NCBI GenBank assembly: GCA_020025795.1
Contig: JAHHRK010000007.1
Location: 1-29,000, forward strand
From: Faecalibacterium sp.
Lineage (GTDB): Bacteria; Bacillota; Clostridia; Oscillospirales; Ruminococcaceae
Direction of reading: 5' to 3'
DNA: 29,000 nt
Part shown: positions 15,791 to 22,259 of the stretch, one piece after another
Numbering within the stretch: position 1 is the first letter of the stretch
Layout: the number at the start of each line of letters is the position of its first letter
Notes under the pieces: model-generated
The model's input: only the letters and a program-made list of their open reading frames with translations
Databases searched by the model: none
What the model was told of the DNA's origin: nothing
Position numbers and translations under genes: made by a program

Positions 15791-16459
15791 TCAGGCTGCA
15801 CGCTGATCGGCCAGCAGGTTTACGCTGTCTACGCCGCCCAGAGAGAAGATGTTGCGAATCAGGGGATCGCTCTGCTTCTGATGCAGGGAAACCTGATAAA
15901 CGACTTCGTAGGAGTCGGAAAGCACATTCTTGGCCTTGACCATGCTGCGGGTGCAGCCGCCGTTAACCACGTTGCCAATCGAATCCAGGTCGGTGCTGCT
16001 GCCGCGAATGACCAGCATCATATCCCGCGGTGCATTACCACGGCGTGCAGACAAAACCATAAAAATAGCCAGAATCAAGCTGCCGATGATGCCAATGTCA
16101 TAGCAGTTGGTAGCGGCAGACAAGCCGATAGCCATGCTCCAGAATACGAAACCAATGTCGCGGGGGTCGGTGATATTGGTGCGGAAACGAACGATGGACA
16201 GCGAACCCAGCATGCCCAGCGACAAAGCCAGGTTAGAGCGAATCAAGTCCATCAGAATCGTGGAAGTCAGTGCCAGAGCCACCAGAGTGACGGCAAAGCG
16301 GGGCTGATAGCTGTGCTTGCTGTTGGATAAACGGTAAGCAACCCACATGATGATGGTCAGTGCCAACGCACCCAGCAGGCTGGCAACGATCTGTGCAGTA
16401 TTGGGTTTGGTAGAAATGGTAGCCAGAAGATTGTTGATGGTTTTATCGAATTGTTCCAT
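15791..16459 (-). CDS. DUF4956 membrane protein (copy B)
   Basis: This 222-residue integral membrane protein is of the DUF4956 family. Helices are at about 24-43, 55-73, 77-92 and 105-137. A conserved cytoplasmic loop RFRTNITDPRDIGFVFWSM matches the equivalent loop in the upstream paralogue (RIRTNTRDPRDLGFVFWAL). The C-terminal soluble part carries a ferredoxin-like ILSDSYEVVYQVSL and a GGVDSVNLLAD ending similar to its paralogue. DUF4956 proteins commonly neighbour VTC-type polyphosphate polymerase genes, as here; their role is not established, and a membrane partner or channel for the polymer is a reasonable guess. A GGAGG site fixes the ATG at 16459, while a TTG at 16474 is less likely. 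It lies 28 nt after the lipoprotein gene. Confidence 0.88.
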   Translation of the reverse strand: MEQFDKTINNLLATISTKPNTAQIVASLLGALALTIIMWVAYRLSNSKHSYQPRFAVTLVALALTSTILMDLIRSNLALSLGMLGSLSIVRFRTNITDPRDIGFVFWSMAIGLSAATNCYDIGIIGSLILAIFMVLSARRGNAPRDMMLVIRGSSTDLDSIGNVVNGGCTRSMVKAKNVLSDSYEVVYQVSLHQKQSDPLIRNIFSLGGVDSVNLLADQRAA

Positions 16460-16487
16460 GATATGTTCCTCCAAAACAGTGCTGTGT

Positions 16488-17693
16488 TTATTTTGTAGCT
16501 TGTACTCGGTCGAGGGCGAGTTCGTTCAAATTTACGTCGTACAAAACGGCGGTATCGCGGGATTTGTGCCAGATCTTTTCTTCCGGCCAAATCAGATCGC
16601 CGGGCTGTTCGTAACCGATGCAGGCAACTGCAAGGGTTTCATCGGGCTGCAGGGTTGTGCCCGCAGGGAAGAAGAAGCATTCATCTCCGCGCTTTGAGTA
16701 AAGCATGCAACCGGTTAGATCGGCAGGCGTATCCGCATTGTTGCGGATCTGCACCCGCTGCCCGGCACGATCTACTTCTGCAAAAGAAAGATCCAGGCAG
16801 CGGGGCAGATCCTCAGTCGTCACGTCTGCAACGGCCAAAGTATTTCCATCCGAGGAGAAATCGATTGCCAAACGGTCGCTCTCCGAATAATAGGGAATGA
16901 TTTTGCGTTTGTCCAAGGCACGGCGGATCGGCACATTGACGGAATCCGGGTTTTCTTCTTCGTTGCCGGTGATAAGCGCAATCTGAGGTTTGACCTGATC
17001 CAGGAATGTGGTACTGGTGGAATCCGTTTCGCCGTGATGTCCCAGCTTTAATACGTTGGCACCCAAGGGCTCGCCGCTTTCCATAAATTCGCTTTCCTCG
17101 TCCAGTTCGGCATCACCCATCAGCAAAAAGCTTTGGTTGCCGTGTACCAGGCGAAGGATCAGCGAGTTGTTGTTCTGATTGAAATAGTCCACTTCAGCAG
17201 GCAGCCAGACTTTTGCCTGAACACCACCCAGATCCAGCATTTCGCCACCCTCCAACGGGACGGACTCAATCTCGTGATCCTGAGCAATATCGCCGGGGAG
17301 AATATCTGTGTAGCTGGAATCATCTTTGCGGGAATAGTAGATTTTTTTGGTGGGGAAGGCGGTAACCAGGGGTTCCAGGCTGCCTGCATGATCGTGGTGA
17401 CCATGGGTAATAAAAATACCATCCAGGGTTTCAATCCCCTTTACCCGCAGCGTGCGGGCGATTTGGACGTAATCTTCATCCTTGCCGGTGTCCAGAAGAT
17501 AATGGCTGCCGTCCGGGCAGGTGAACAAAAAGGCATCGCCTTTGCCCACTGTAATAAAGGTGAGGGTGAAATTACCGGCATTTTCTACGGGGACGGGGGT
17601 AGGATCCCCCACGGTATTAGACTGTTCGCTGCAGCCCACCAGGGAGATAGAAGCCAACAGGGCTGCCAGCTGCATGAATTCACGTCTTGTCAT
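16488..17693 (-). CDS. Lipoprotein with metallo-beta-lactamase and lamin-tail-like domains
   Basis: This 401-residue protein has a twin-Arg-like MTRREF start, a hydrophobic stretch and lipobox LVGC with Cys21, so it is probably an exported lipoprotein on the outer face of the membrane. Residues 42-290 form a ComEC/Rec2-like metallo-beta-lactamase domain: FITVGKGDAFLF, THGHHDHAG (metal ligands 97-102), LLMGDAE and LKLGHHGETDS. Relatives are nucleases or phosphodiesterases. From about 305 the sequence (RVQIRNNADTPADLTGCMLY, then FFPAGTTLQPDETLAVACIG) resembles a lamin-tail domain, a surface or nucleic-acid binding module. The start abuts the DUF4956 stop with no gap, using an AGGTGG site inside that gene. 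The link to polyphosphate-type genes suggests it may hydrolyse or sense an extracellular polyanion; this is inference. Confidence 0.87.
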   Translation of the reverse strand: MTRREFMQLAALLASISLVGCSEQSNTVGDPTPVPVENAGNFTLTFITVGKGDAFLFTCPDGSHYLLDTGKDEDYVQIARTLRVKGIETLDGIFITHGHHDHAGSLEPLVTAFPTKKIYYSRKDDSSYTDILPGDIAQDHEIESVPLEGGEMLDLGGVQAKVWLPAEVDYFNQNNNSLILRLVHGNQSFLLMGDAELDEESEFMESGEPLGANVLKLGHHGETDSTSTTFLDQVKPQIALITGNEEENPDSVNVPIRRALDKRKIIPYYSESDRLAIDFSSDGNTLAVADVTTEDLPRCLDLSFAEVDRAGQRVQIRNNADTPADLTGCMLYSKRGDECFFFPAGTTLQPDETLAVACIGYEQPGDLIWPEEKIWHKSRDTAVLYDVNLNELALDRVQATK

Positions 17694-18365
17694 TTATGCC
17701 ACCTGTGTTTCCGGAGCCAGAACGTTCACGCCCTGGATTCCTTCCATATTGTTGAATGTAACTACCAGATTTTCTTCCGCTTCCTGCGAAATACTCAAGT
17801 TGTATACAACCTCAAAGGAATTCTCAAATACGTTCTTAGACTGAATCTCGGTACCGGGAGTCTGGCTGAAAATCTCCTGAACAGGTCCGATCTGATCTTT
17901 CTGGCCGCGGACAATCATGGTCACAACATCTTTTTTGCCACGGGGACGACCAATCAGCAGCATGGTGCAGCTCATGACCAGTGTACCAACAGCACCTACG
18001 GCAAAAGCACCCAGCGCACAGGAAATACCGATGGACAAGGCCCAGAATACGAAACCTAAATCACGAGGATCTCTGGTGTTTGTGCGGATACGGCAGATAG
18101 ACAATGCACTCAGAACACCCAGCGAAAGTTTTGGGCTGTTCTGAACCAGGGCAAGCAGAACGGTGGAAGCAAGAACCAGCATCATCAAAGTCACGTTGAA
18201 CTTTCGGTTATAGGTCAGCGAATCGTGGCACATCCGATAAACCAGCATCAAAACGAGGGTCAGCGCGATGGCACAAAGCAGGCTGAGGGCCAACAGTGCA
18301 ATAGAAGAAATATAGGCACGGTTGCCCATGGGGTTGTCGACTAAGTGTTTCAATAATTTACTCAT
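17694..18365 (-). CDS. DUF4956 membrane protein (copy A)
   Basis: This 223-residue DUF4956 protein has membrane helices near 20-43, 57-75, 80-92 and 105-138. It carries the family loop RIRTNTRDPRDLGFVFWAL and a C-terminal soluble domain with VFENSFEVVYNLSI and GIQGVNVLAPE. It shares its plan with copy B at 15791-16459 but is clearly diverged, so this is an old duplication or two separate subfamilies. A GGAAGGAA site precedes the ATG. It sits 20 nt after the VTC-domain gene and directly against the lipoprotein gene, implying co-expression. Function unproven; the recurrent pairing with VTC proteins suggests a membrane subunit of a polymer-making complex. Confidence 0.88.
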   Translation of the reverse strand: MSKLLKHLVDNPMGNRAYISSIALLALSLLCAIALTLVLMLVYRMCHDSLTYNRKFNVTLMMLVLASTVLLALVQNSPKLSLGVLSALSICRIRTNTRDPRDLGFVFWALSIGISCALGAFAVGAVGTLVMSCTMLLIGRPRGKKDVVTMIVRGQKDQIGPVQEIFSQTPGTEIQSKNVFENSFEVVYNLSISQEAEENLVVTFNNMEGIQGVNVLAPETQVA

Positions 18366-18385
18366 GGTGAAGTTCCTTCCTTCGA

Positions 18386-19096
18386 TCAGTAATAGAATTC
18401 TTTCAGCACCGAGCGGGAGGTGCCAAACTTGCTGGGCGGTTTACGCGTTAAATCACATTGCTCCAGAACCTGCTGAATCTGTTTGAACAGAAAACGATCG
18501 TACTTGATTTCCAGAATCGTTTCGTCCGGCGGCAGGCCACGCTGGAAATTCAGGTGCTGACTGAACAGGTCATAGCAGAAATCGCAGTAACGCAGGTTGT
18601 TGTCCATGGTTACGCGGGTGTTAAAGTTGGGATGTGTGTAGGCCCGGCGGTCATATTCAATGAGGGATACCGGCCGGTACAGCCGTGTAGTCATTAAATT
18701 ATAGGCATAGCGGGCAGTGGGGTTGTCGTAGTGAAGCAGTACACTGTAATTCTGCTTCAGGATTTCCTGTGCGTCGGCTCGACTGACTACCACACTTTCT
18801 TTCAATTCCTGGCCGAAGTGCTTGCGCTTTAACTCGAACTTTGCTTGCTGGTCGTCCGGGTGGTAGACACGCAGGCGGATGCGCTTCTTGTCATCGGAGT
18901 GAAATTTTTTATCCATGTAGTCTTCGTTAGTAATGCCGTCAAAGTAAACGCTGCGTACCGTATAACCGTTATAGCCGCCATAGGCGTCCGGAGTCAGCAG
19001 CTGATCCAGCGACTTGAGCAAAAACATGCGGTCGGGCAATGAAATCAGATATTTGACTTCGCGACGCGATACAGCAAGAACTTGAGATGTAGGCAT
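18386..19096 (-). CDS. VTC-domain polyphosphate polymerase-like protein (TTM fold)
   Basis: This 236-residue protein matches the VTC catalytic tunnel domain, which in yeast makes polyphosphate from ATP. The tunnel's charged residues are all visible: RREVKY (11-16), VRSVYFD (47-53), RIRLR (72-76), FELKRKH (87-93), LIEYDRRAY (145-153) and LEIKYDR (195-201). No membrane segment is present, unlike eukaryotic Vtc4, so the adjacent DUF4956 protein may supply the membrane part. A GGAGG site fixes the ATG at 19096; the open frame continues upstream to 19372 but crosses two terminators. It is the first gene of the block leading to sigI-rsgI. Activity is inferred from the family. Confidence 0.9.
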   Translation of the reverse strand: MPTSQVLAVSRREVKYLISLPDRMFLLKSLDQLLTPDAYGGYNGYTVRSVYFDGITNEDYMDKKFHSDDKKRIRLRVYHPDDQQAKFELKRKHFGQELKESVVVSRADAQEILKQNYSVLLHYDNPTARYAYNLMTTRLYRPVSLIEYDRRAYTHPNFNTRVTMDNNLRYCDFCYDLFSQHLNFQRGLPPDETILEIKYDRFLFKQIQQVLEQCDLTRKPPSKFGTSRSVLKEFYY

Positions 19097-19117
19097 ATAT
19101 CGCTTCCTCCTTTTCTT

Positions 19118-19192
19118 TTCGCTATAAGATACGGGGGCTGGCAAAAGTTTGGGGACCACTTTTGGAACTTTTTTTGAAAAATTTTCAAAAAA
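19118..19192 (-). promoter_or_regulatory. Leader of the VTC/DUF4956 operon
   Basis: Minus-strand leader between a terminator-like hairpin and the VTC start. It contains an A/T palindrome TTTTTTGAAAA-A-TTTTCAAAAAA (19170-19192), a CAAAAGT/ACTTTTG repeat (19142-19148 and 19158-19164), a CCCCC run (minus strand, 19133-19137) and CGAA (19118-19121). CCCC-type -35 and CGAA-type -10 elements are described for SigI, but the 11-nt gap seems short. A sigma-A alternative ending in TATAGC is also weak. Confidence 0.35.
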
Positions 19193-19228
19193 GAAAACGC
19201 CTGCCGCAGTTTTGCACTGCAACAGGCG
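19187..19228 (-). terminator. Second hairpin downstream of proS
   Basis: CGCCTGCCGCAG (19198-19209) pairs with CTGCAACAGGCG (19217-19228) using two wobble pairs. On the minus strand it is followed by TTTTCTTTTTT. It could be a backup terminator for proS or an attenuator in the VTC leader. Confidence 0.65.
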
Positions 19229-19281
19229 CTTTTGTGGGAAAGTGAAGCAAAGTGATTTTACAACAGAAACGGCGAGACAAT

Positions 19282-19312
19282 TAAAAAAGACCGCCCCAAC
19301 AAAGGGCGGTCT
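19282..19312 (-). terminator. Terminator of proS
   Basis: GACCGCCC (19289-19296) and GGGCGGTC (19304-19311) form a stem, followed on the minus strand by TTTTTTAATTG. Confidence 0.88.
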
Positions 19313-19353
19313 CAAAGTTGCTTGGAATAGAATCTGAATACAGGGAACTTTGC

Positions 19354-20793
19354 TTAGTAAGCAACGCCCCAAACGACCATCTTCTTAGCAGGCTTGCCGC
19401 AGCAGGGGCAAACATCGCTCAGCTGCTCCTGCTCGAAAGGCATGCAGCGGCTGGACAGGCCAGCTTCTTCCTTCATCTTCATTTCGCAAGCCAGGTCACC
19501 ACACCACATAGTCTTAATGAAACCAGTGTGGTTAGCAGCAATTTCCTTGACTTCGTCGAAGGTGGTTGCAGACCAGGTACGGTTCTGGCGGTTTTCCAGA
19601 GCCTTTGCACGCAGATCGTTTGCCAGCTGCTCCAACAGAGCGGGAACAGCAGTTTCCAGCTCGTCCAGGCTGACGAAGATCTTTTCGCGGGTATCGCGGC
19701 GGCCCCGCCCGCACTGGTTCTTCTCGCTATCCTTGGGGCCAATCTCCAGGCGCAGAGGCACGCCCTTCATCTCCCACTGGCTGAACTTCCAGCCGGGAGA
19801 GTTGTCGCTGTCATCCAGCTTGACGCGGACGACCTTGGACAGGCGCTGTGCCAGCTCGGCAGCCTTTTCGCTGACGCCGGGCTTGTGTGCTGCGATCGGC
19901 ACAACAACCAGCTGGAAGGGAGCAATAGCCGGGGGCAGAATCAGACCGCTGTCGTCGCCGTGGGTCATGATGATGGCACCAACCAAACGAGTGGAAACGC
20001 CCCAGCTGGTCTGGAACGGATACTGCAGCTTGTTATCGCGGCCCTGGAAGGTAACGTCGTATGCACGGCTGAACTTATCGCCAAAGTAGTGGCTGGTGCC
20101 GCTCTGCAGGCTCTTGCCGTCCTTCATCATAGCTTCGATGGTGTAGGTAGCTTCGGCACCGGCAAACTTCTCCTTGTCGGTCTTGCGGCCCTTCAGCACA
20201 GGAATGCACAGATCCTTTTCGCAGAAATCTGCGTAAATGTCCAGCATCAGCTGGGTCTCTGCCTCAGCCTCTGCACTGGTTTCGTGGATGGTGTGACCTT
20301 CGTTCCACCAGAACTCACGGCTGCGCAGGAAGGGACGGGTGGTCTTTTCCCAGCGCAGAACGCTGCACCACTGGTTGTACTTCATGGGCAGCTCACGGTA
20401 GCTGTGCAGTACGTGGCTCCAGTGATCGCAGAACATGGTTTCACTGGTGGGGCGCACAGCCAGGCGCTCTTCCAGCGGATCGTTGCCGCCGGCGGTAACC
20501 CATGCTACTTCGGGAGCAAAGCCGTTGACCAGCTCGCCTTCCTTCTTCAGCAGGCTTTCGGGGATCAGCACAGGCATAGCCACGTTTTCGTGGCCAGTAG
20601 CCTTAAACTGACCGTCCAGGATGTGCTGGATGTTCTCCCAGATTGCCTGACCGTAAGGGCGCAGGATTACAAAGCCCTTGACGCTGGAATACTCAATCAG
20701 CTCCGCCTTGGTGCAGATATCAGTATACCACTGAGTGAAGTTTTCTTCCTGGCTGGTGATTGCTTTAACCAGCTTCTGATTGTCTTTTGCCAT
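19354..20793 (-). CDS. proS: Proline--tRNA ligase, archaeal/eukaryotic type
   Basis: This class II aminoacyl-tRNA synthetase of 479 residues charges tRNA-Pro. It is the short ProS form without the editing insertion. Motif 2 lies around RWEKTTRPFLRSREFWWNEGHT, motif 3 around the SWGVSTRLVGAIIMTHGDDSGLILPP stretch (parts quoted). An anticodon-binding domain follows, and then the C-terminal domain with a CPCCG zinc-type knuckle and an aromatic C-terminal VWGVAY ending, all typical of this type. The start at 20793 (MAKDNQKL) is fixed by AGGAGG upstream. One oddity: the segment KNQCGRGRRDTREK has GRG where hydrophobic residues are usual. It lies downstream of acpP behind a spacer with three hairpins. 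Confidence 0.95.
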   Translation of the reverse strand: MAKDNQKLVKAITSQEENFTQWYTDICTKAELIEYSSVKGFVILRPYGQAIWENIQHILDGQFKATGHENVAMPVLIPESLLKKEGELVNGFAPEVAWVTAGGNDPLEERLAVRPTSETMFCDHWSHVLHSYRELPMKYNQWCSVLRWEKTTRPFLRSREFWWNEGHTIHETSAEAEAETQLMLDIYADFCEKDLCIPVLKGRKTDKEKFAGAEATYTIEAMMKDGKSLQSGTSHYFGDKFSRAYDVTFQGRDNKLQYPFQTSWGVSTRLVGAIIMTHGDDSGLILPPAIAPFQLVVVPIAAHKPGVSEKAAELAQRLSKVVRVKLDDSDNSPGWKFSQWEMKGVPLRLEIGPKDSEKNQCGRGRRDTREKIFVSLDELETAVPALLEQLANDLRAKALENRQNRTWSATTFDEVKEIAANHTGFIKTMWCGDLACEMKMKEEAGLSSRCMPFEQEQLSDVCPCCGKPAKKMVVWGVAY

Positions 20794-20813
20794 TATACAA
20801 TTCCTCCTAAGGC

Positions 20814-20876
20814 CGTACGCCAAACGCGGCGCGTTCCGTACGAACCTGAATTAAAAAGCGGCCCTGTGCCGCTTTT
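20814..20876 (-). promoter_or_regulatory. Structured leader of proS
   Basis: Two hairpins lie between the acpP terminator and the proS ribosome site. One is AAAAGCGGC/GCCGCTTTT (20854-20876) with T5AATT after it on the minus strand. The other spans 20814-20842 with CGTACG ends and an AACGCG/CGCGTT inner stem. The first looks like a terminator inside the leader. No clear promoter is visible between them. Confidence 0.5.
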
Positions 20877-20879
20877 GCC

Positions 20880-20916
20880 AAAGAAAACGAAAGCTCCCGC
20901 AAAATCGGGAGCTTTC
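20880..20916 (-). terminator. Terminator of acpP
   Basis: GAAAGCTCCCG (20889-20899) and its complement (20906-20916) form an 11-bp stem, followed on the minus strand by GTTTTCTTT. Confidence 0.88.
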
Positions 20917-20932
20917 ACTGTATGGGAGAAGA

Positions 20933-21175
20933 TCACTCCTCGATTTCAGCGTTGTCCTCTACATACTTGACCAGATCGCCAACCAGACGCATACCCTCGA
21001 TGGCTTCGTCAGGGATCTCAATGCCGAACTCGTCCTCCAGGCTCATGACAACATCTACTACGTCCAGGCTGTCGGCATCCAGATCGTTCAGCATATCGGT
21101 TTCCATGGTCAGGCTCTCAGGGTCGATGCTCAGCTGATCGGCCAGAATGTTGCGAATCGTTTCAAATGCGTTCAT
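20933..21175 (-). CDS. acpP: Acyl carrier protein
   Basis: This 80-residue acidic protein has the full acyl-carrier signature. DLDADSLDVVDVVMSLEDEF contains the Ser that receives 4'-phosphopantetheine, and helix III and the acidic C-terminal DNAEIEE follow. It carries the growing chain in type II fatty-acid synthesis. An AAGGAG site lies upstream of the ATG at 21175. It has a near-perfect sigma-A promoter and its own terminator, and no other fab genes are nearby, so it is expressed alone. Divergent from dapF. Confidence 0.97.
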   Translation of the reverse strand: MNAFETIRNILADQLSIDPESLTMETDMLNDLDADSLDVVDVVMSLEDEFGIEIPDEAIEGMRLVGDLVKYVEDNAEIEE

Positions 21176-21256
21176 GTGATGATCTCCTTATATTTTGCTG
21201 TAAAATCAAATTTTTTTAAGGAAAGAACCTGCGCAAACACAACTTCTTTCCTATTG

Positions 21257-21285
21257 TTTATATCCCATGCGGGCGGCCTTGTCAA
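21257..21285 (-). promoter_or_regulatory. acpP promoter
   Basis: On the minus strand TTGACA (21280-21285), 17-bp spacer, TATAAA (21257-21262). This gives a leader of roughly 75 nt in which no FapR or FabT site is evident. Confidence 0.9.
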
Positions 21286-21322
21286 GCCTTGTTTGGCATG
21301 CATTGCGAATAAATTTACATAC

Positions 21323-21351
21323 TTGTCATACAAATGGCGGCTGCCTATAAT
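21323..21351 (+). promoter_or_regulatory. dapF promoter
   Basis: TTGTCA (21323-21328), 17-bp spacer, TATAAT (21346-21351), about 35 nt before the dapF start. It is back-to-back with the acpP promoter. Confidence 0.9.
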
Positions 21352-21385
21352 ATAGTGATAAGACAAAACAAAGGAGGCGGGCTTT

Positions 21386-22234
21386 TTGAAGTTGAATTTT
21401 ACCAAAATGCAGGGCTGTGGAAACGATTACATTTATCTGGATTGCCGTGCAACCGGCGTGCCGGAAAACATTGTCGGCCTGTGTCAGGATTTGTGCCCGC
21501 GGCACTTGGCAGTGGGGGCAGACGGCATCATTTGTATCTGCGCACCGGAAACCGAGGATGCACACGCCACGATGCGGATGTTCAACGCCGATGGCAGTGA
21601 GGGAAAAATGTGCGGCAACGGGGTTCGTTGCGTGGCCCAGTGGCTTCGTACCCACGAGCCTGCATTGGCGGACATTTCTCCTTTGCAAATTGATACCCGC
21701 GCCGGCCGCAAGACTCTTTTCTATAAGGAAGCGGGCGTTTGGCAGGCGGATATGGGAAAGTATAGTGCCATGGCTGCGGATTTACCTGCAATCGGTCTTG
21801 GCGAAGGTCCTTTGGTGAATGTACCGCTGACCGTACAGGAAAAATGCTGGCGCGTCAGCTGCGTGAGCATGGGCAATCCGCACTGCGTCACCATCGTACC
21901 GGATGTAGACCATTTGCCGCTGGCAGAAATCGGTCCGCATTTTGAAATGCATCCGGCTTTTCCCCAGCAGGTGAATACGGAGTTTATCCAGCTGGTCGAT
22001 GAAACCCATCTGAAAATGCGTGTATGGGAGCGCGGCAGCGGCGAAACCTGGGCTTGTGGCACAGGCACTTGTGCTGCGGTGGCAGCTATGGTGGAGCAGA
22101 GCATTTGCCAGCCCAACACAGATATTCAGGTGGCATTGTTAGGCGGTACGCTCACCATTCGTGTTATGCCGGATCATACTGTATGGATGACAGGCCCGGC
22201 AAAGATTGCGTTTGAGGGTACCGTAGAACTGTAA
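21386..22234 (+). CDS. dapF: Diaminopimelate epimerase
   Basis: This 282-residue cofactor-independent racemase converts LL- to meso-diaminopimelate for lysine and peptidoglycan. Both catalytic Cys are present: Cys76 in KMCGNGVRC and Cys224 in ETWACGTGTCAA. The N-terminal MKLNFTKMQGCGNDYIYLD and the MGNPHCV motif are canonical. Translation starts at a TTG (21386), supported by an AAGGAGG site 8 nt upstream; no ATG is well placed. It has its own promoter, and dapL follows after 25 nt. Full-length for the family. Confidence 0.96.
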   Translation: MKLNFTKMQGCGNDYIYLDCRATGVPENIVGLCQDLCPRHLAVGADGIICICAPETEDAHATMRMFNADGSEGKMCGNGVRCVAQWLRTHEPALADISPLQIDTRAGRKTLFYKEAGVWQADMGKYSAMAADLPAIGLGEGPLVNVPLTVQEKCWRVSCVSMGNPHCVTIVPDVDHLPLAEIGPHFEMHPAFPQQVNTEFIQLVDETHLKMRVWERGSGETWACGTGTCAAVAAMVEQSICQPNTDIQVALLGGTLTIRVMPDHTVWMTGPAKIAFEGTVEL

Positions 22235-22259
22235 CGAGAGGGGGCAACATCGTCTCGGC

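Noticed and set aside
17133..18059. Plus-strand open frame opposite the MBL and DUF4956 genes
   Set aside because: Antisense to two genes with clear motifs, spans their junction, and no ribosome site or domain is seen.
20794..20880. T-box riboswitch ahead of proS
   Set aside because: The AACGCG stretch faintly recalls the T-box core, but the specifier domain and the conserved TGGNACCGCG are missing and the leader is too short.
19318..20970. 550-codon plus-strand open frame opposite proS
   Set aside because: Fully antisense to a well-conserved ProS and crosses its terminator; low-complexity composition and no recognisable domain.
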